From Owenia fusiformis (Eukaryota; Annelida; Polychaeta; Sabellida; Oweniidae), in assembly GCA_903813345.2 (NCBI GenBank), contig CAIIXF020000008.1:30650867-30714866 (forward strand): DNA of 64,000 nucleotides, given 5' to 3'. The notes beneath the pieces were generated by a model, which was not told where the DNA came from, searched no databases, and saw only the letters and a program-made list of their open reading frames with translations. The position numbers and the translations under genes were made by a program. This document shows, one piece after another, positions 11,669 to 23,024 of the stretch. Within the stretch, counting starts at the first letter, position 1, and the number at the start of each line of letters is the position of its first letter.

Positions 11669-14600
11669 ATGGGTTCACTTGGTGAGTAATGCTATATTTC
11701 TGGTATTCTGTACATTAAGTTGTAATTGTATTTATCTATTACTATAAATTAAATATAATTGATGTATATACAATAACAATAACCTTGGGGAAGATGGTCT
11801 CAACTCACTACTGCAGAGGTGTATATTATCTATGGGGCTCTTTTTTATTTATTCACTGCTCATGCAAATCACATTTAGTGCAATATGCCAATATATGTAT
11901 TTATTATTCAATATGCATCTCACATTTAGTGCAATATATGCATTTATTGTAATATTTGTCTTCAAACATATGCATTGTGTATTTCACATTTAGTGCAAAA
12001 TTCATATTAATTGTAATATTTGACCATATGCAATATACTACTTACATTTAGTGCAATATATGTATTTATCATGCAATATGCATCTCACATTTAGTGCAAT
12101 ACATGTATTTATTGTAATATTTGTCTTCAACCGATGCATTGTGTATTTCACATTTAGTGCAATGTTTATATTTATTGTAATATTTGACCATAGTGCAACA
12201 TGCTACTTACATTAAGTGCAATATATGAATTTATTGTTATAACAGTCTTCGACCATATGCATGATACAATTCACATTTAGTGCGATATTTGTATTTAATA
12301 TTGTAATTTTTGACCATATGCAACATGCTACTCTCATTTAGTGCAATATATGTATTTAATATAATGATTGACAATATCATTCCATGAACTGCTTATTTAT
12401 TTATGCCAAACTGATTAATCAGACTGAATTTATATCATTGGTTTTTAATCATGTATAAATTTTTACCAGGGACATTTTTTGTCTCTGTCTTTATGAGTGT
12501 TGACCCAAGCTGCCCATTGGGGGTAGTAATGGGTGACACTCAGATATAATGTATACTGTGTCTCATAAGTCGGCACCGGCTGGTGATGTTACAAAATGTT
12601 GTTTTTATTATGTATTTTATATGTATATTGTAATGTCAGTGACACAAAAATAAACTATTTTAAACTTTTTTTTTAAACTAAACTAACTAGAGCAATTCAT
12701 TTAGTGATCTATAATGTGGCATCGTATCTATGATTGCTTACAGTATAGAACACTAAATATATGTTTCTATGATTTATGGCCAATATATGACCTAAGTGTC
12801 AATTGCCAAAGCCTTTGCATTGCATTGCCAAATTCAAAAATGCATGTAAGAAATCCAATATCAGAGCTGCGCAATGAGACCTTCATAGCGTTATTGTGCG
12901 AGCTGTATTAGTTGATAGCATCTGTCAATCAGTTTTAGTCTCAAAAAGCTTATCCGTGTACCAGGTCTATTGATTTGTTCCATTGTTCTTTGTATCCAAA
13001 ATACGATCTGTCCAAAATTTCAGTTTGGAAGGATTAAAGATTTTGACAATCTTTATAAATGTACAGATGTTAATGAAGGTTATGAAATCTTTTACCAAAA
13101 AATAATGACTGTGTACAATGAATGTTTTCCCTTAAAAAGTAAAATACTGAGATATCAATTTAACAATTCCAAACCATGGTTGTCCAATGCAATTTTCAAC
13201 TCAATTAAAAGAAAAAATAAACTTTATATCAAATACTTGAAATACCCAACAAATATTAATTTAACTGAATATAAATCATTCAAAAGGATCTTAAGACAAC
13301 TTATTCGTAATGCTGAACGTCTTTATTACAAAAATAAATTTCAAAAATTAGCTGGAAATCTAAAAGATACATGGAAAACTATAAATGAAATTCTTAGAAG
13401 ACAAAAACAACCTGGAAAAAAGAGAAAACACTTTATTCACAATAAAAATAAAATCACAGATCCCAAAGAAATTGCCAATCACTTCAATAATTACTTTACC
13501 GAAATAGGTCCAAATTTAGCAATCCAAATTCCTGTATCAAATAAAACCCCGACATTTTTCCTTAAACAGCTAACTGACAATTTTGAACAAAGTATATATC
13601 TGAAAAAAGTGACATCAGAAGAGGTAAATCAAATTTTGAAAAATTCAAAAGATTCATCAGCAGGTCATGATCAAATTAAACCAATAACAGTAAAAAATAC
13701 CTGTGACACTTTAACACCACCATTACTTTTTCTAACTAACCTTTCTTTATCAACTGGCATATTTCCTGACTCATTGAAAATCGCAAAAATTGTCCCAATT
13801 TTCAAAAAGAATGATCCTATGCTATTCAGTAACTATCGTCCTATATCATTATTATCCGTATTTTCTAAAGTATTTGAAAAAATTATGTACAATAGAGCAA
13901 TTGATTTTATTGAAAAATTCAAAATTTTATGTAAAGAACAATTTGGCTTCAGAAGAAACAGATCCACTTGTCTAGCTATTCTCACTTTTCTCGAAAACTT
14001 AAGAAAAGCAATGGATACTAAACAATTTAATATTGGAATATTTTTAGATCTTAGTAAGGCTTTTGATACCGTTGATCATGTTATTCTCCTCTCAAAACTC
14101 AAATTTTATGGATTCAAAGGTAAGGCATATTTGGTTTGAAAGCTACTTGACTAATAGAAATCAATTTACATATTTTAACTTTGAAAGCTCTAAACTGAAT
14201 ACAATCACGTGTGGCATCCCTCAGGGATCGATATTGGGTCCTCTCCTTTTTAATATATATATAAATGATCTTATTTCAGTCAGTAATGTATTTAAATCTG
14301 TCATATTTGCAGACGATACAAATTTACTTTGTTCTGATAGAGACATCAATACCCTTACACATAGAGTTAATGAGCTATGTACAGTTGACAAATGGTTTAG
14401 CACAAATAAATTATCCCTTAATATCGAAAAAACAAACTACATGATATTCTCTACGAATCAGCAACAGTTTCCTGTTGATATATCCATCAAGATTAGAAAT
14501 TCAAAAATCAACCGAGTTCTTTCAACAAACTTTCTTGGTGTAGTCATTGATCAAAATCTAAATTGGAAGGAACATATACAAAAGATCTCTCTCAAAATTT

Positions 14601-17600
14601 CAAAAACCTTGGGAATACTTTTCAAAACAAGATCTCTCTTCAGTTTAAAAACTCTTTTGACAATATATTATTCACTAATCTACTCTCATTTGCAATACTG
14701 CATCCCAATATGGGGTACAGCAAGTAAAACAACTTTAGAACCACTTTTAAAACTGCAGAAAAGATTTCTTAGAATAGCTATGCAATGCAAAAGCAATAGG
14801 GAGCATACATCGGGTTTCTTTGCCCAACTTAAAATCTTAAAGATAGTTGATGTTTACCATCTTAATGTTCTTATGTTCATGTTCAAATGTTTAAGAAAAA
14901 TTGATTTTCCACTTTCTTTTTTGTAATTATTATAAATGCAATATGGACATTCATCATCATTTCACTCGACAAGTGAATGATCTCCATATCTCCAAATTTA
15001 ACACTAACTATGGAAAGAAGAGTATTTTAGTTCAAGGTGGCCTTATATGGAATGAAACACCCTCTGATATCAAAACCTCAAAAAGCATCCCTATTCTCAA
15101 AAAGTCATTTAAAGATTATTACTGCAATCTATACTTGGAGGAGTAGTTCCTTGAACTACTGTACAATCTCATCAGATGTTATCATGTTATACTATGTATA
15201 TATGTAATATTGAAATTTGTACTATTTCTTTACACATTTTTATTGCTTGCACCTGTTATTGTAGAAGAGACCTTTAATCATTTCCATTAAATCAGTTTAT
15301 TTTCTCAATTATGTACAATATCATACTTTACACAATTACATGTAAACTTCTCATAATATTTCACAAATCATTGTAAATACCATTATGTGGCACCTAATAC
15401 TCCCTCTTGGGGGTCATAGCCACTACAACCTGTAAATATGTTACATTGATTTTAATTTAAAAAAAAAAAAAAGAAAAGATGCAATGATTTTTTCAGGCCT
15501 GTTTTGTGGACTGATATGTTCCTTGGTATTTCTCCTTAATGGGACAGAAGTTTGGTGTAAAGAAGAAGGTATCAACAAGATAAAGTATCTCAACAAGTAC
15601 AAACTGACTGAGATGTTTCTTCAGGTTAGACCAAAAAATATCCAACCCCTTCTTGAAGCCACTACAAAGGTTGCCAAAGAATATATCACTAAGATTCTTG
15701 GTACAGATAAAGATGAGCACGTAGTTGAAAAGTTAATTACAAATACGAATAGAATTGGCAAACGTCTGAGCCCGTTTTGGGAACAATTGGAAGAATGGAA
15801 AACATTGAGAATTCAGCTTTCGGATGCTATCGACAATTTTATACAAACTGTGTTTGAAGACGCAGGTGAAACATTCGATTCTATCTTTTGGCTTATTGAT
15901 TTTCACAAACATTTGTTTTTGAAAGAAAGAGAGGGGGTTACTTACATAAATGATGATTTGCTAAAGAGTCTTAAAATTACAAAAGACTATAGAAAACGTT
16001 TCAACAAACTGTTCAAAATCACTCCAGATTTAAAACAAATGAGAGAGGCTGAAATACTTAAACAAAATTTTAGCCAATTCTATAAGGTGACCAAAAAGCT
16101 TCAGAAATTGACAAACTGGATCGTCAAGGTCATCCTACAGTTGATGATCCCTGATGGAACAGAGAACATGGGTATGTTAAAGTTTACTGTTATCACACAT
16201 TTTATGATTTTATCATATTATCACTATTACGAGTATTTAGTATGGCTATAAAATTGAGTCCAGGAATTATGTCTAGGAATTATTTTTTGTTCGCATCACA
16301 AATGTCTGCATAACAATTTCTTTACACATTGTGTTACAAATAGTATTTTGATTGTGTAATTACAGGGTTTAACAATTGCAATGCAGAGTCTAAAGGGGTT
16401 AATCTTATAAGGACAGATGACGGTGCGAGTTTCTTAGCAGTGTGTGATGCGGAATGGCTTGTTGTGGCTCAAAGGTTTGATGGAAGTGTAAACTTCACGA
16501 GGTATTATGAAGATTACAGTATTGGCTTTGGTGATCCCCTTTCAGAGTACTTTATTGGACTTGATAATTTTGTCTCTGCGGCCTCACAAGATATATATAC
16601 GTTGCGTTTTGAGTTGACAACATGGGAAAATGAAACCAGAACGGCCGATTATATGACTTTTGATGCCACACCTTTAGATTATGCCGATGTAGGTTATACA
16701 CCACCCTGGTATAGGTTAAGAGTAAGGAATTTCCAAGGCACAGCTGGGGATTCCCTGTACTATGTCAAATATAATGATAGCGGCTTTATCCCATTTACAG
16801 CTACCGGAAAATGTTTTAAGGAGGAGATAGGATGGTGGTGGGGTTATTGTGGTAAAGCTAACCTATTTGGACGATATAACCACGGACCTGAATGTAATAA
16901 AGCAATGGACTGTATGAGTTGGCAAGCATGGCCAGACCAACTTCTAAATGAAAAGGATAATAAGTTTTATTCATTTAAAGCTATGCGAATAATGATACGT
17001 CCACTGCCCATTGAAGCCCCTCCAAAATGTATAAAAGGGGTTGCTAATGAATTTAACGCTGCTCAAAGAAGTGATAGCGATAACAAGCTTCTTGCAAAAT
17101 GTGAAGGACAGTGGTTGGTTGTTGCTCACAGGTTTGACGGAAGCATTGATTTCAATCGCACATGGAATGAATATAAAGCCGGATTTGGTAACATCTCTGG
17201 AGAGTTCTTCATAGGTCTTGAAACTCTGTTTAAGTTAACATTTAGAAATACATTCATGGTCCGCTTCGAAATGATAGATAACAGTGGTATAATGACTTAT
17301 TTTGAGATTGATAGCTTCGCTATTTTAGACGAAAACAATCATTTTGGGTTTTGGTATTCTTTTTATGAGTCAACCAGGGGAAATGGAAGCGACCTTAAAA
17401 TACCTTCTGGAAAATTCTCAACTTGGGATAGTGATAATGATGGCAATCCTGATATATCATGTGTACAGCAAACAGGTGTACCCTTTTGGCATTCTGTGGT
17501 ATACAGAGACAAGCAATATCAGTGTAAAACACCATGGCCATCATATATCTTTGGACAATTCAAATTCAAGGATATGAAAATGATGATAAAACATGTTGAA

Positions 17601-18407
17601 ACGCGGTGTGGTGAACGAAAAAGTGGCATCAATGACATACATCCCTTGGGTGGATCGTCATTCAAAGCAAAGTGTGAGGAAGACTGGCTTATGGTTGCTC
17701 ACAGATTTGATGGGAGTGTTGATTTTTATCGTACTTGGGCTGAATATAAAACTGGTTTCGGTGATCCATCGGGAGAGTACTTTATTGGCCTTAATAACCT
17801 GTTATCTTTGTTTACTGCAGATAGAAATTATGTGCTAAGATTGGAATTCACAACATGGGATGGGCGAACTGAGACTGCAGAATACTACGTATTTCGACTC
17901 GGCTGGGCAAGTGAAACTGCCATTCGACTTGAGGATTTTCGAGGTTCTGGAAAAGATGTTATGTCAACTTCCCATTATTACCATTATACTTATGATACCA
18001 TTGATGACTACCCGTTTTCCACTTGGGATCACGGGGATGATCCTTTGACAAACTGTTCTGCATTACGCAGAGGTGCCTGGTGGTGGTACAGACCAGCAGG
18101 AAGTTCTGAATACTATTATGAAAGAGGTGTGGATTACAAGGACCAAGATGGCTGTGGATTTACCAACCCATTTGGACGATATATGAATGAATCAAAATGT
18201 GACATAGAGTATGGATGCATGAGCTGGTTGGGTTGGCCTGGGGAGCTTTTCAGTGAAGCTGAGCGGAAAGCAAACAAGGATCTTCACAATGGCTGGTATT
18301 CATTCAAAGAGATGAAATTCCTGATACGTCTAAGAGAACCAAATTGGTTAAGGCATTGGGCCGGCGTATTAATGACAAGGCCTTGGGCCATACAACAGTT
18401 TGGCTAA
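11669..18407 (+). CDS. Secreted protein with three fibrinogen-related domains, copy 1
   Basis: Proposed CDS: join(11669..11681, 15497..16171, 16366..18407), 909 residues. Exon 1 encodes MGSL plus one base and ends at G|GTGAGT. Exon 2 follows a pyrimidine tract and CAG. Joining them gives MGSLGLFCGLICSLVFLLNG, a typical signal peptide. Exon 2 adds a Lys/Glu-rich, probably helical region (about 30-230). Exon 3 holds three fibrinogen C-terminal-like domains at about 259-447, 478-639 and 669-885, each opening W-L-V/M-V-A-H/Q-RFDGS and containing GFG..S.E+FIGL. Domain 2 keeps an acidic DSDNDGNPD segment like the family calcium site, whereas domain 1 lacks it. Several N-glycosylation sequons are present. 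The family includes extracellular lectins such as ficolins and invertebrate FREPs; ligand and function are unknown here. Using the in-frame ATG at 15484 instead fails in U2, which has one extra T in the pyrimidine tract. Confidence 0.8.
11775..12680. mobile_element. 906-bp insertion in intron 1, present only in U1
   Basis: U2 reads straight through ACAATAACTAACTAG at 37316-37330, whereas U1 has about 906 extra bases there. The insert contains diverged tandem units built around CATTTAGTGCAATATATG and TATTTATTGTAATATTTG (about 11870-12360). It ends with an AATAAA-type signal and a T/A-rich tail, which suggests a retroposed, SINE-like or LINE-3' sequence. A deletion in U2 is not excluded. Confidence 0.55.
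12691..15478 (+). mobile_element. 5'-truncated CR1/L2-like non-LTR retrotransposon (U1)
   Basis: Lies in intron 1 of the fibrinogen-domain gene, in the same orientation. It has a reverse transcriptase region, a 3' UTR and an A-rich tail at about 15457-15475. No endonuclease domain is present, so the 5' end is missing, as is usual for target-primed insertions. The exact 5' end and target duplication were not resolved. The TA at 15197-15198 is the empty site of the mariner element found in U2. Confidence 0.8.
12970..15146 (+). pseudogene. Reverse transcriptase remnant of the LINE (U1)
   Basis: Three consecutive frames (12970-14139, 14063-14926, 14901-15146) together show a non-LTR reverse transcriptase. 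Visible motifs are NYRPISLLSVFSKVFEK, FRRNRSTC, FLDLSKAFDTVDH, PQGSILGPLLF and the catalytic FADD (near 14310). A 2-bp deletion near 14130 relative to U2 shifts the frame. A second shift near 14905-14950 is shared with U2 and so predates or accompanied the duplication. The style of the palm motifs fits the CR1/L2/Daphne branch of the Jockey superfamily. It is not active as it stands. Confidence 0.85.
16172..16365 (+). other. Intron 2 of the fibrinogen-domain gene (U1)
   Basis: 194-bp GT-AG intron, donor G|GTATGT and acceptor TTACAG|GG. Removing it joins the codons as GGG TTT AAC AAT TGC, keeping the frame into the first fibrinogen-like domain. U2 has the same intron (41841-42034) with about two substitutions. 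Confidence 0.85.
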
Positions 18408-18875
18408 AGGGCCTTAAATTTTAAGGCTTTTTGGCATTTTGGTCACCAATTTTGCTAGAGACTATTTTAAGGTTATTTAGCATTTTGGCTAAAGGGTCTT
18501 ATATTTCAAGGTTCTTTAGTATTTGTGGTGATGAGAATGCTAAAGAGTCATAAAATTTAAGGTACTTAAGCAAAATTAGTTACAAAAATGCTAATACAAA
18601 AATACAATGTGGGGAAGGAATGATTGATATTTGAAAAATAACATGTGACTATTGATGACTGCATCAAAATTCGGAACATACGGACCAACCCTAAATAAAT
18701 TCATGATTTTTCAAACAAAAAACTTCAAAAAACACTTTTGAAATTAAAAAAAAGGTTTTACGTACCACATTCTGATAACATTTGGCTGGGCATAAGCCGA
18801 AGTGACCCAAACTTTGAATGGAGCCGTTAACAACTCCAACATATCAGAATCTTTCAGGAGATATTGTAGATCATA
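18408..18875. repeat. 3' flank of the fibrinogen-domain gene with short tandem motif
   Basis: Several imperfect units carry the palindrome CCTTAAATTTTAAGG and CTTTAGCATTTTGG-like sequence, followed by single-copy AT-rich sequence. It matches U2 44077-44541 with only a few differences and, at greater distance, U0 (4020-5100). It ends at the TA target of the 9.77-kb element. Confidence 0.75.
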
Positions 18876-19054
18876 CCCAGCAAACAGTGACGTCCATGTA
18901 ACGTCACTCATATGTGGTATATAAGTTCACTGGAGACGTTGTATATTTCCGTTATATAAACGTCAAAGCAACGTAAAATTGTGACATTCAGCAAAACGTC
19001 GGTGGATGGTTAAAAAATGACGTTGTAGTAATGTGTTAGTAAAGTTCGAAATTT

Positions 19055-20815
19055 GTGCTGGTGTGAAAAACGTAACAATGACGTTGAATTTTTACCAGTT
19101 TGGTTCATTTGCAACGTAATATAAACGGTAAAATTTAACGTTGTCGTAACGTTTTTTAAATGTGTAAAATATTTGTAAGTGCAGGAAACATTACAAAGAC
19201 GTTGCAGTTCTCACCAAATTGTTTCATTTGCTACGTAATATAAACGGTAAAATTTGACGTTGTCGTAACGTGTTTTAAATGTGAAAGATATTTGTAAGTG
19301 TAGAAAACGTTACAAAGACGTTGTGTTCTCACCAAATTTGGTACATTTGCTACGTAATGTAAACGGTAAAATTTGACGTTGTCGTAACGTGTTTTAAACG
19401 TGAAAGATATTTGTAAGTGTAAAAAACGTTACAAAGACGTTGCACTTCTCACCAAATTGTTTCATTTGCTACGTAATATAAACGGTAAAATTTGACGTTG
19501 TCGTAACGTGTTTCAAATGTGAAAGATATTTGTAAGTGTAGAAAACGTTACAAAGACGTTGTGTTCTCACCAAATTGTTTCATTTGCTACGTAATATAAA
19601 CGGTAAAATTTGACGTTGTCGTAACGTGTTTTAAATGTGAAAGATATTTGTAAGTGTAGAAAACGTTACAAAGACGTTGTGTTCTCACCAAATTTGGTAC
19701 ATTTGCTACGTAATGTAAACGGTAAAATTTGACGTTGTCGTAACGTGTTTTAAACGTGAAAGATATTTGTAAGTGTAGAAAACGTTACAAAGACGTTGCA
19801 CTTCTCACCAAATTGTTTCATTTGCTACGTAATATAAACGGTAAAATTTGATGTTGTCGTAACGTGTTCTAAATGTGAAAGATATTTGTAAGTGTAAAAA
19901 ACGTTACAAAGACGTTGCGTTCTCACCAAATTTGGTACATTTGCTACGTAATGTAAACGGTAAAATTTGACGTTGTCGTAACGTGTTTTAAATGTGAAAG
20001 ATATTTGTAAGTGTAGAAAACGTTACAAAGACGTTGCACTTCTCACCAAATAGTTTCATTTGCTACGTAATATAAACTGTAAAATTTGATGTCGTCGTAA
20101 CGTGTTCTAAATGTGAAAGATATTTGTAAGTGTAAAAAACGTTACAAAGACGTTGCGTTCTCACCAAATTTGGTACATTTGCTACGTAATGTAAACGGTA
20201 AAATTTGACGTTGTCGTAACGTACGTGTTTTAAATGTGAAAGATATTTGTAAGTGTAGAAAACGTTACAAAGACGTTGCAGTTCTCACCAAATTGTTACA
20301 TTTGCTACGTAATATAAACAGTAAAATTTGACGTTGTCGTAACGTGTTTTAAATGTGAAAGATAATTGTAAGTCTAGGAAACGTTACAAAGTCCTTGTTT
20401 TCCCACCAAATTGGTTCATTTGCCACGTAGTGAAAATGGCTAATTGTAACGTTGTCAAAACATGGTTTGAATGTGAAAAATATTTGTAATTGTAACACAC
20501 GTTACAAAGACGTCATTTTCTGACCAAAATGGTTCATTTTCAACGTAGTGCAAACGGTTAATTTCAACGTTGTCGAAACGTGTTTTCAATTGAAATGTAA
20601 AAAAATATTTGTAAGTGCAGGAAACGTTACAAAAAGACGCTATGTCCTCACGAAATTGGTTTATTTGCAACGTTGTCGAAACAGTTAATTTTGACGTTGA
20701 CGAAACGGGGTTTAAACGTGAAAAATACATATACATGTATGTGAAAAAGAACGTGACAAAGACGTTGTGGTCTCAACAAATTCGTTTAATTTGTGACGTG
20801 AAGTAAATGTTAAAT
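19055..20815. repeat. Left array, about 119-bp units rich in ACGTT
   Basis: About 14-15 units, most similar between 19180 and 20380 and decaying to the right. Each has CGTTACAAAGACGTTG, TTCTCACCAAATT, TTTGCTACGTAAT, ACGGTAAAATTTGACGTTGT and GAAAGATATTTGTAAGTGTA. Two unit types, one with TTGTTTCATTTG and AATATAAAC and one with TTTGGTACATTTG and AATGTAAAC, alternate over much of the array, which implies expansion by dimers. Confidence 0.9.
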
Positions 20816-21121
20816 ATATAACGAATATACATGTATGCCTCGAGTTGTGGTAACTTTAAATACTGATCGGTGGAGGTACAGGCATATGTTGGCTCACACA
20901 GATGAACTTAACGTGGTAATTGAGAGTGAGAGTGGAAATATGATGTAAAGAAAACGTTTCTCCGACGTTGTAATTTTGCCATGGGTTATTGCTGACAAAA
21001 GTCTGACGTTCTGTCCCCAGGGGGGGGTTCATTCCAATATACCTCTTAATACCTATGTGCCGCGCCAAAGACCCCCTTTTTGAGCATTTTTTCCATGTCA
21101 ATTTCCTTAAGGGACTAAAGT

Positions 21122-21406
21122 TTGCGAATTATCGGTAAATTGACTAAAACTCCACTCTTCCGGCGATTTGTCAGACCTCGGGACAAAAATTTTAGTCCCT
21201 TTCAACAAGGGCGAGCGTTACAAACGGAAAGTACATCGTTCGCAAATTTGATGTATTTCTCGTTCGGCTTTTTATCGTATTCTGTTCTATCAACCAATAG
21301 AAATAGAGGAATTCCCGCGTCGAAATCAACATGGAGGACAGTTCCAAGTTCAAGAATATTGCTGCTTAAAAGCAACTTGGGAGCCGCACTGCCAGCTTTC
21401 GAAGGT
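21122..21406 (+). promoter_or_regulatory. Candidate promoter and first exon inside the 9.77-kb element
   Basis: This stretch is richer in CpG than its surroundings and contains ACCAATAGAAA (CCAAT type, about 21293). Then come an ATG at 21330 opening only a 12-codon frame, and a strong splice donor GAAG|GTAAGA near 21404. It looks like a CpG-rich promoter with a short first exon, perhaps of a captured or non-coding transcript. Motif-based only. Confidence 0.3.
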
Positions 21407-21680
21407 AAGAATGATGCATGCATGTTACACAATCACCAAAGGTTAAAATGAAAGCATTCCATGGCCGGTACTTGCAGCGAGAACACAAATAATCTCATGT
21501 GAAAGTTGGGATCGTTTCAATTTTCAAAATTTTTGTCAGTTGAAATTAGCCTAGACTTTTGAATATTCTGATATTTGAATCGATGTTATTGATTTTCAAT
21601 TTCATCACGATTTTCAATCATAATTCCTGGTTCATAATTTTCGTTAGGTCAATTACAAGGGGTCCAGGGGTCAATTAACC

Positions 21681-21920
21681 ATCAGCGGCTTTAGAAAATG
21701 TACATGTTTGCGAACAAATAGTTCAGAAGACAATAGAATCGTCGATTTAATTCCTCACTTAAGTTACATAAACGGTTTTTCGAAAAACAGTTAAGATCTG
21801 CACTTTTAACCCGAACCGTTTGTGTAACTTAAGTGAGGAATTAAATCGGTGATTCTGTTGTCTTCTGAGCTATGCCTATTTTTCGCAAACATGTTCATTT
21901 TCTAAAACATATGATGCTGA
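21681..21920. repeat. Inverted repeat with about 90-bp arms nested in the 9.77-kb element
   Basis: The left arm contains CAGAAGACAATAGAATCG, ATTTAATTCCTCACTTAAGT and ACATAAACGGTT. The right arm contains AACCGTTTGTGTAACTTAAG, TGAGGAATTAAAT and GATTCTGTTGTCTTCTGAG. The loop is about 30 bp. Probably a nested MITE. Confidence 0.8.
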
Positions 21921-22310
21921 TACATGTTTGTGAGAAAAAATGTTGTGGGGATTCTGCCTACAATGCGTGAAATAAGGAAAAAAGAAAAATCGTACCTTCG
22001 ACGTTCCGACATTTTGTTACCAAAATGAACCGTTTCGGTAACCAGTGTAATCGAGCAGATCACCAGTGAATAGATAGCATACTATATTTAGGGAGTTCTT
22101 TAATTTTTTTGAAAATAACATGGCAGAGAAGCATTGAAATATGAGGTCACAGATATGATAGCTAAACTACAAAACAAACTAAATTAAACAAAAGTAAGAA
22201 CATGTATAAATGTTTCTATTTTTACATGTTCTGTTTCAATGTGGTCCTTTAATTGCTTATTTTTTAGATTCAGAGAAGTTCCAAACATTCAAAATTTTAC
22301 TGTAATCTCA

Positions 22311-22475
22311 TCTACTCTACGACCCCCACTTAAATTTGTAAAAAACATAAGTGGGGGTAACCAAACTCGTCTGGCCCTGTTATCCACTCCCTGATTCTGA
22401 AATGTCGTAGACCAACAACGTCAGGCGTAGATAACTGGGCCATACGGGTTTTTGTTAAAGTGGGGGTAGAATGCG
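22311..22475. repeat. Inverted repeat nested in the 9.77-kb element
   Basis: The left arm starts TCTACTCTACGACCCCCACTT and includes GGCCCTGTTATC. The right arm has GATAACTGGGCC and ends AAAGTGGGGGTAGAATGCGA. The arms are imperfect and about 60-80 bp long. A nested fold-back element is likely. Confidence 0.65.
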
Positions 22476-23024
22476 ATAAATCGCATGATGTATGGTCTCT
22501 CTAAAATTCTCTTATTTTTAACATGGGAAATCGTCACTTCAGCAAATTCACATGTCATTTATTTATGTTCCAAAATTCACCCTATGCAGACAGAGCCTGT
22601 GGGAAATATTGGGTGCGGAGCAAATGAGCGGAGGGTGCTGAGCTAACGGTCATTTTTGAAAAAATTCTTTCAAAATCATGCAGTTTTCACCATTTTGAGC
22701 ACTTCTCAAGTGCTTCTCTCAAGATTTTGTCCATATTTGGGCCAAAATTGTCAAATGTGAACCCCCCCTGGAAATTTTTGAAAAATGAACCCCCCTTGGC
22801 AAATCCTGGCTACGGGCCTGATTATTGATATTTATATTTTTTAATCGAAATGGTGTTTGTTATAAGCACACGCCTTTTAACAATTGATAGAGACTGAAAA
22901 GTGTATTTCATCTTCAGCAAATCTGAAATTAAGCTTTGTATTTATTGATCGAATTCAATGAAAGTTAATTTCTTTTAAGTTAAGTTAACTTTTATCAGCC
23001 TTTAAAAAACTACTATTGTCATCT

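Larger units (their letters stand above)
5090..18875. repeat. Tandem duplication unit U1
   Basis: Homologous to U2 (28646-44541) over nearly its whole length and to U3 (44542-50515) over its left part. Order within the unit: junction sequence, C-rich dispersed repeat, minisatellite, CCDC170 3' exons on the minus strand, break inside a CCDC170 intron near 9626, spacer, fibrinogen-domain gene on the plus strand with a retrotransposon in intron 1, then the 3' flank. The unit is followed by a 9,768-bp transposon before U2 starts. Confidence 0.85.

Noticed and set aside
15484-16251. Single-exon start at ATG 15484 for the fibrinogen-domain gene
   Set aside because: The ATG lies in front of the pyrimidine tract and CAG of a splice acceptor, and U2 has one more T there, which breaks the frame. 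The spliced start at 11669/37215 works in both copies. The frame past 16171 is intron.
19055-20815. CRISPR-like spaced repeats in the ACGTT arrays
   Set aside because: Units are contiguous and similar along their whole length, with no unique spacers, and the context is eukaryotic.
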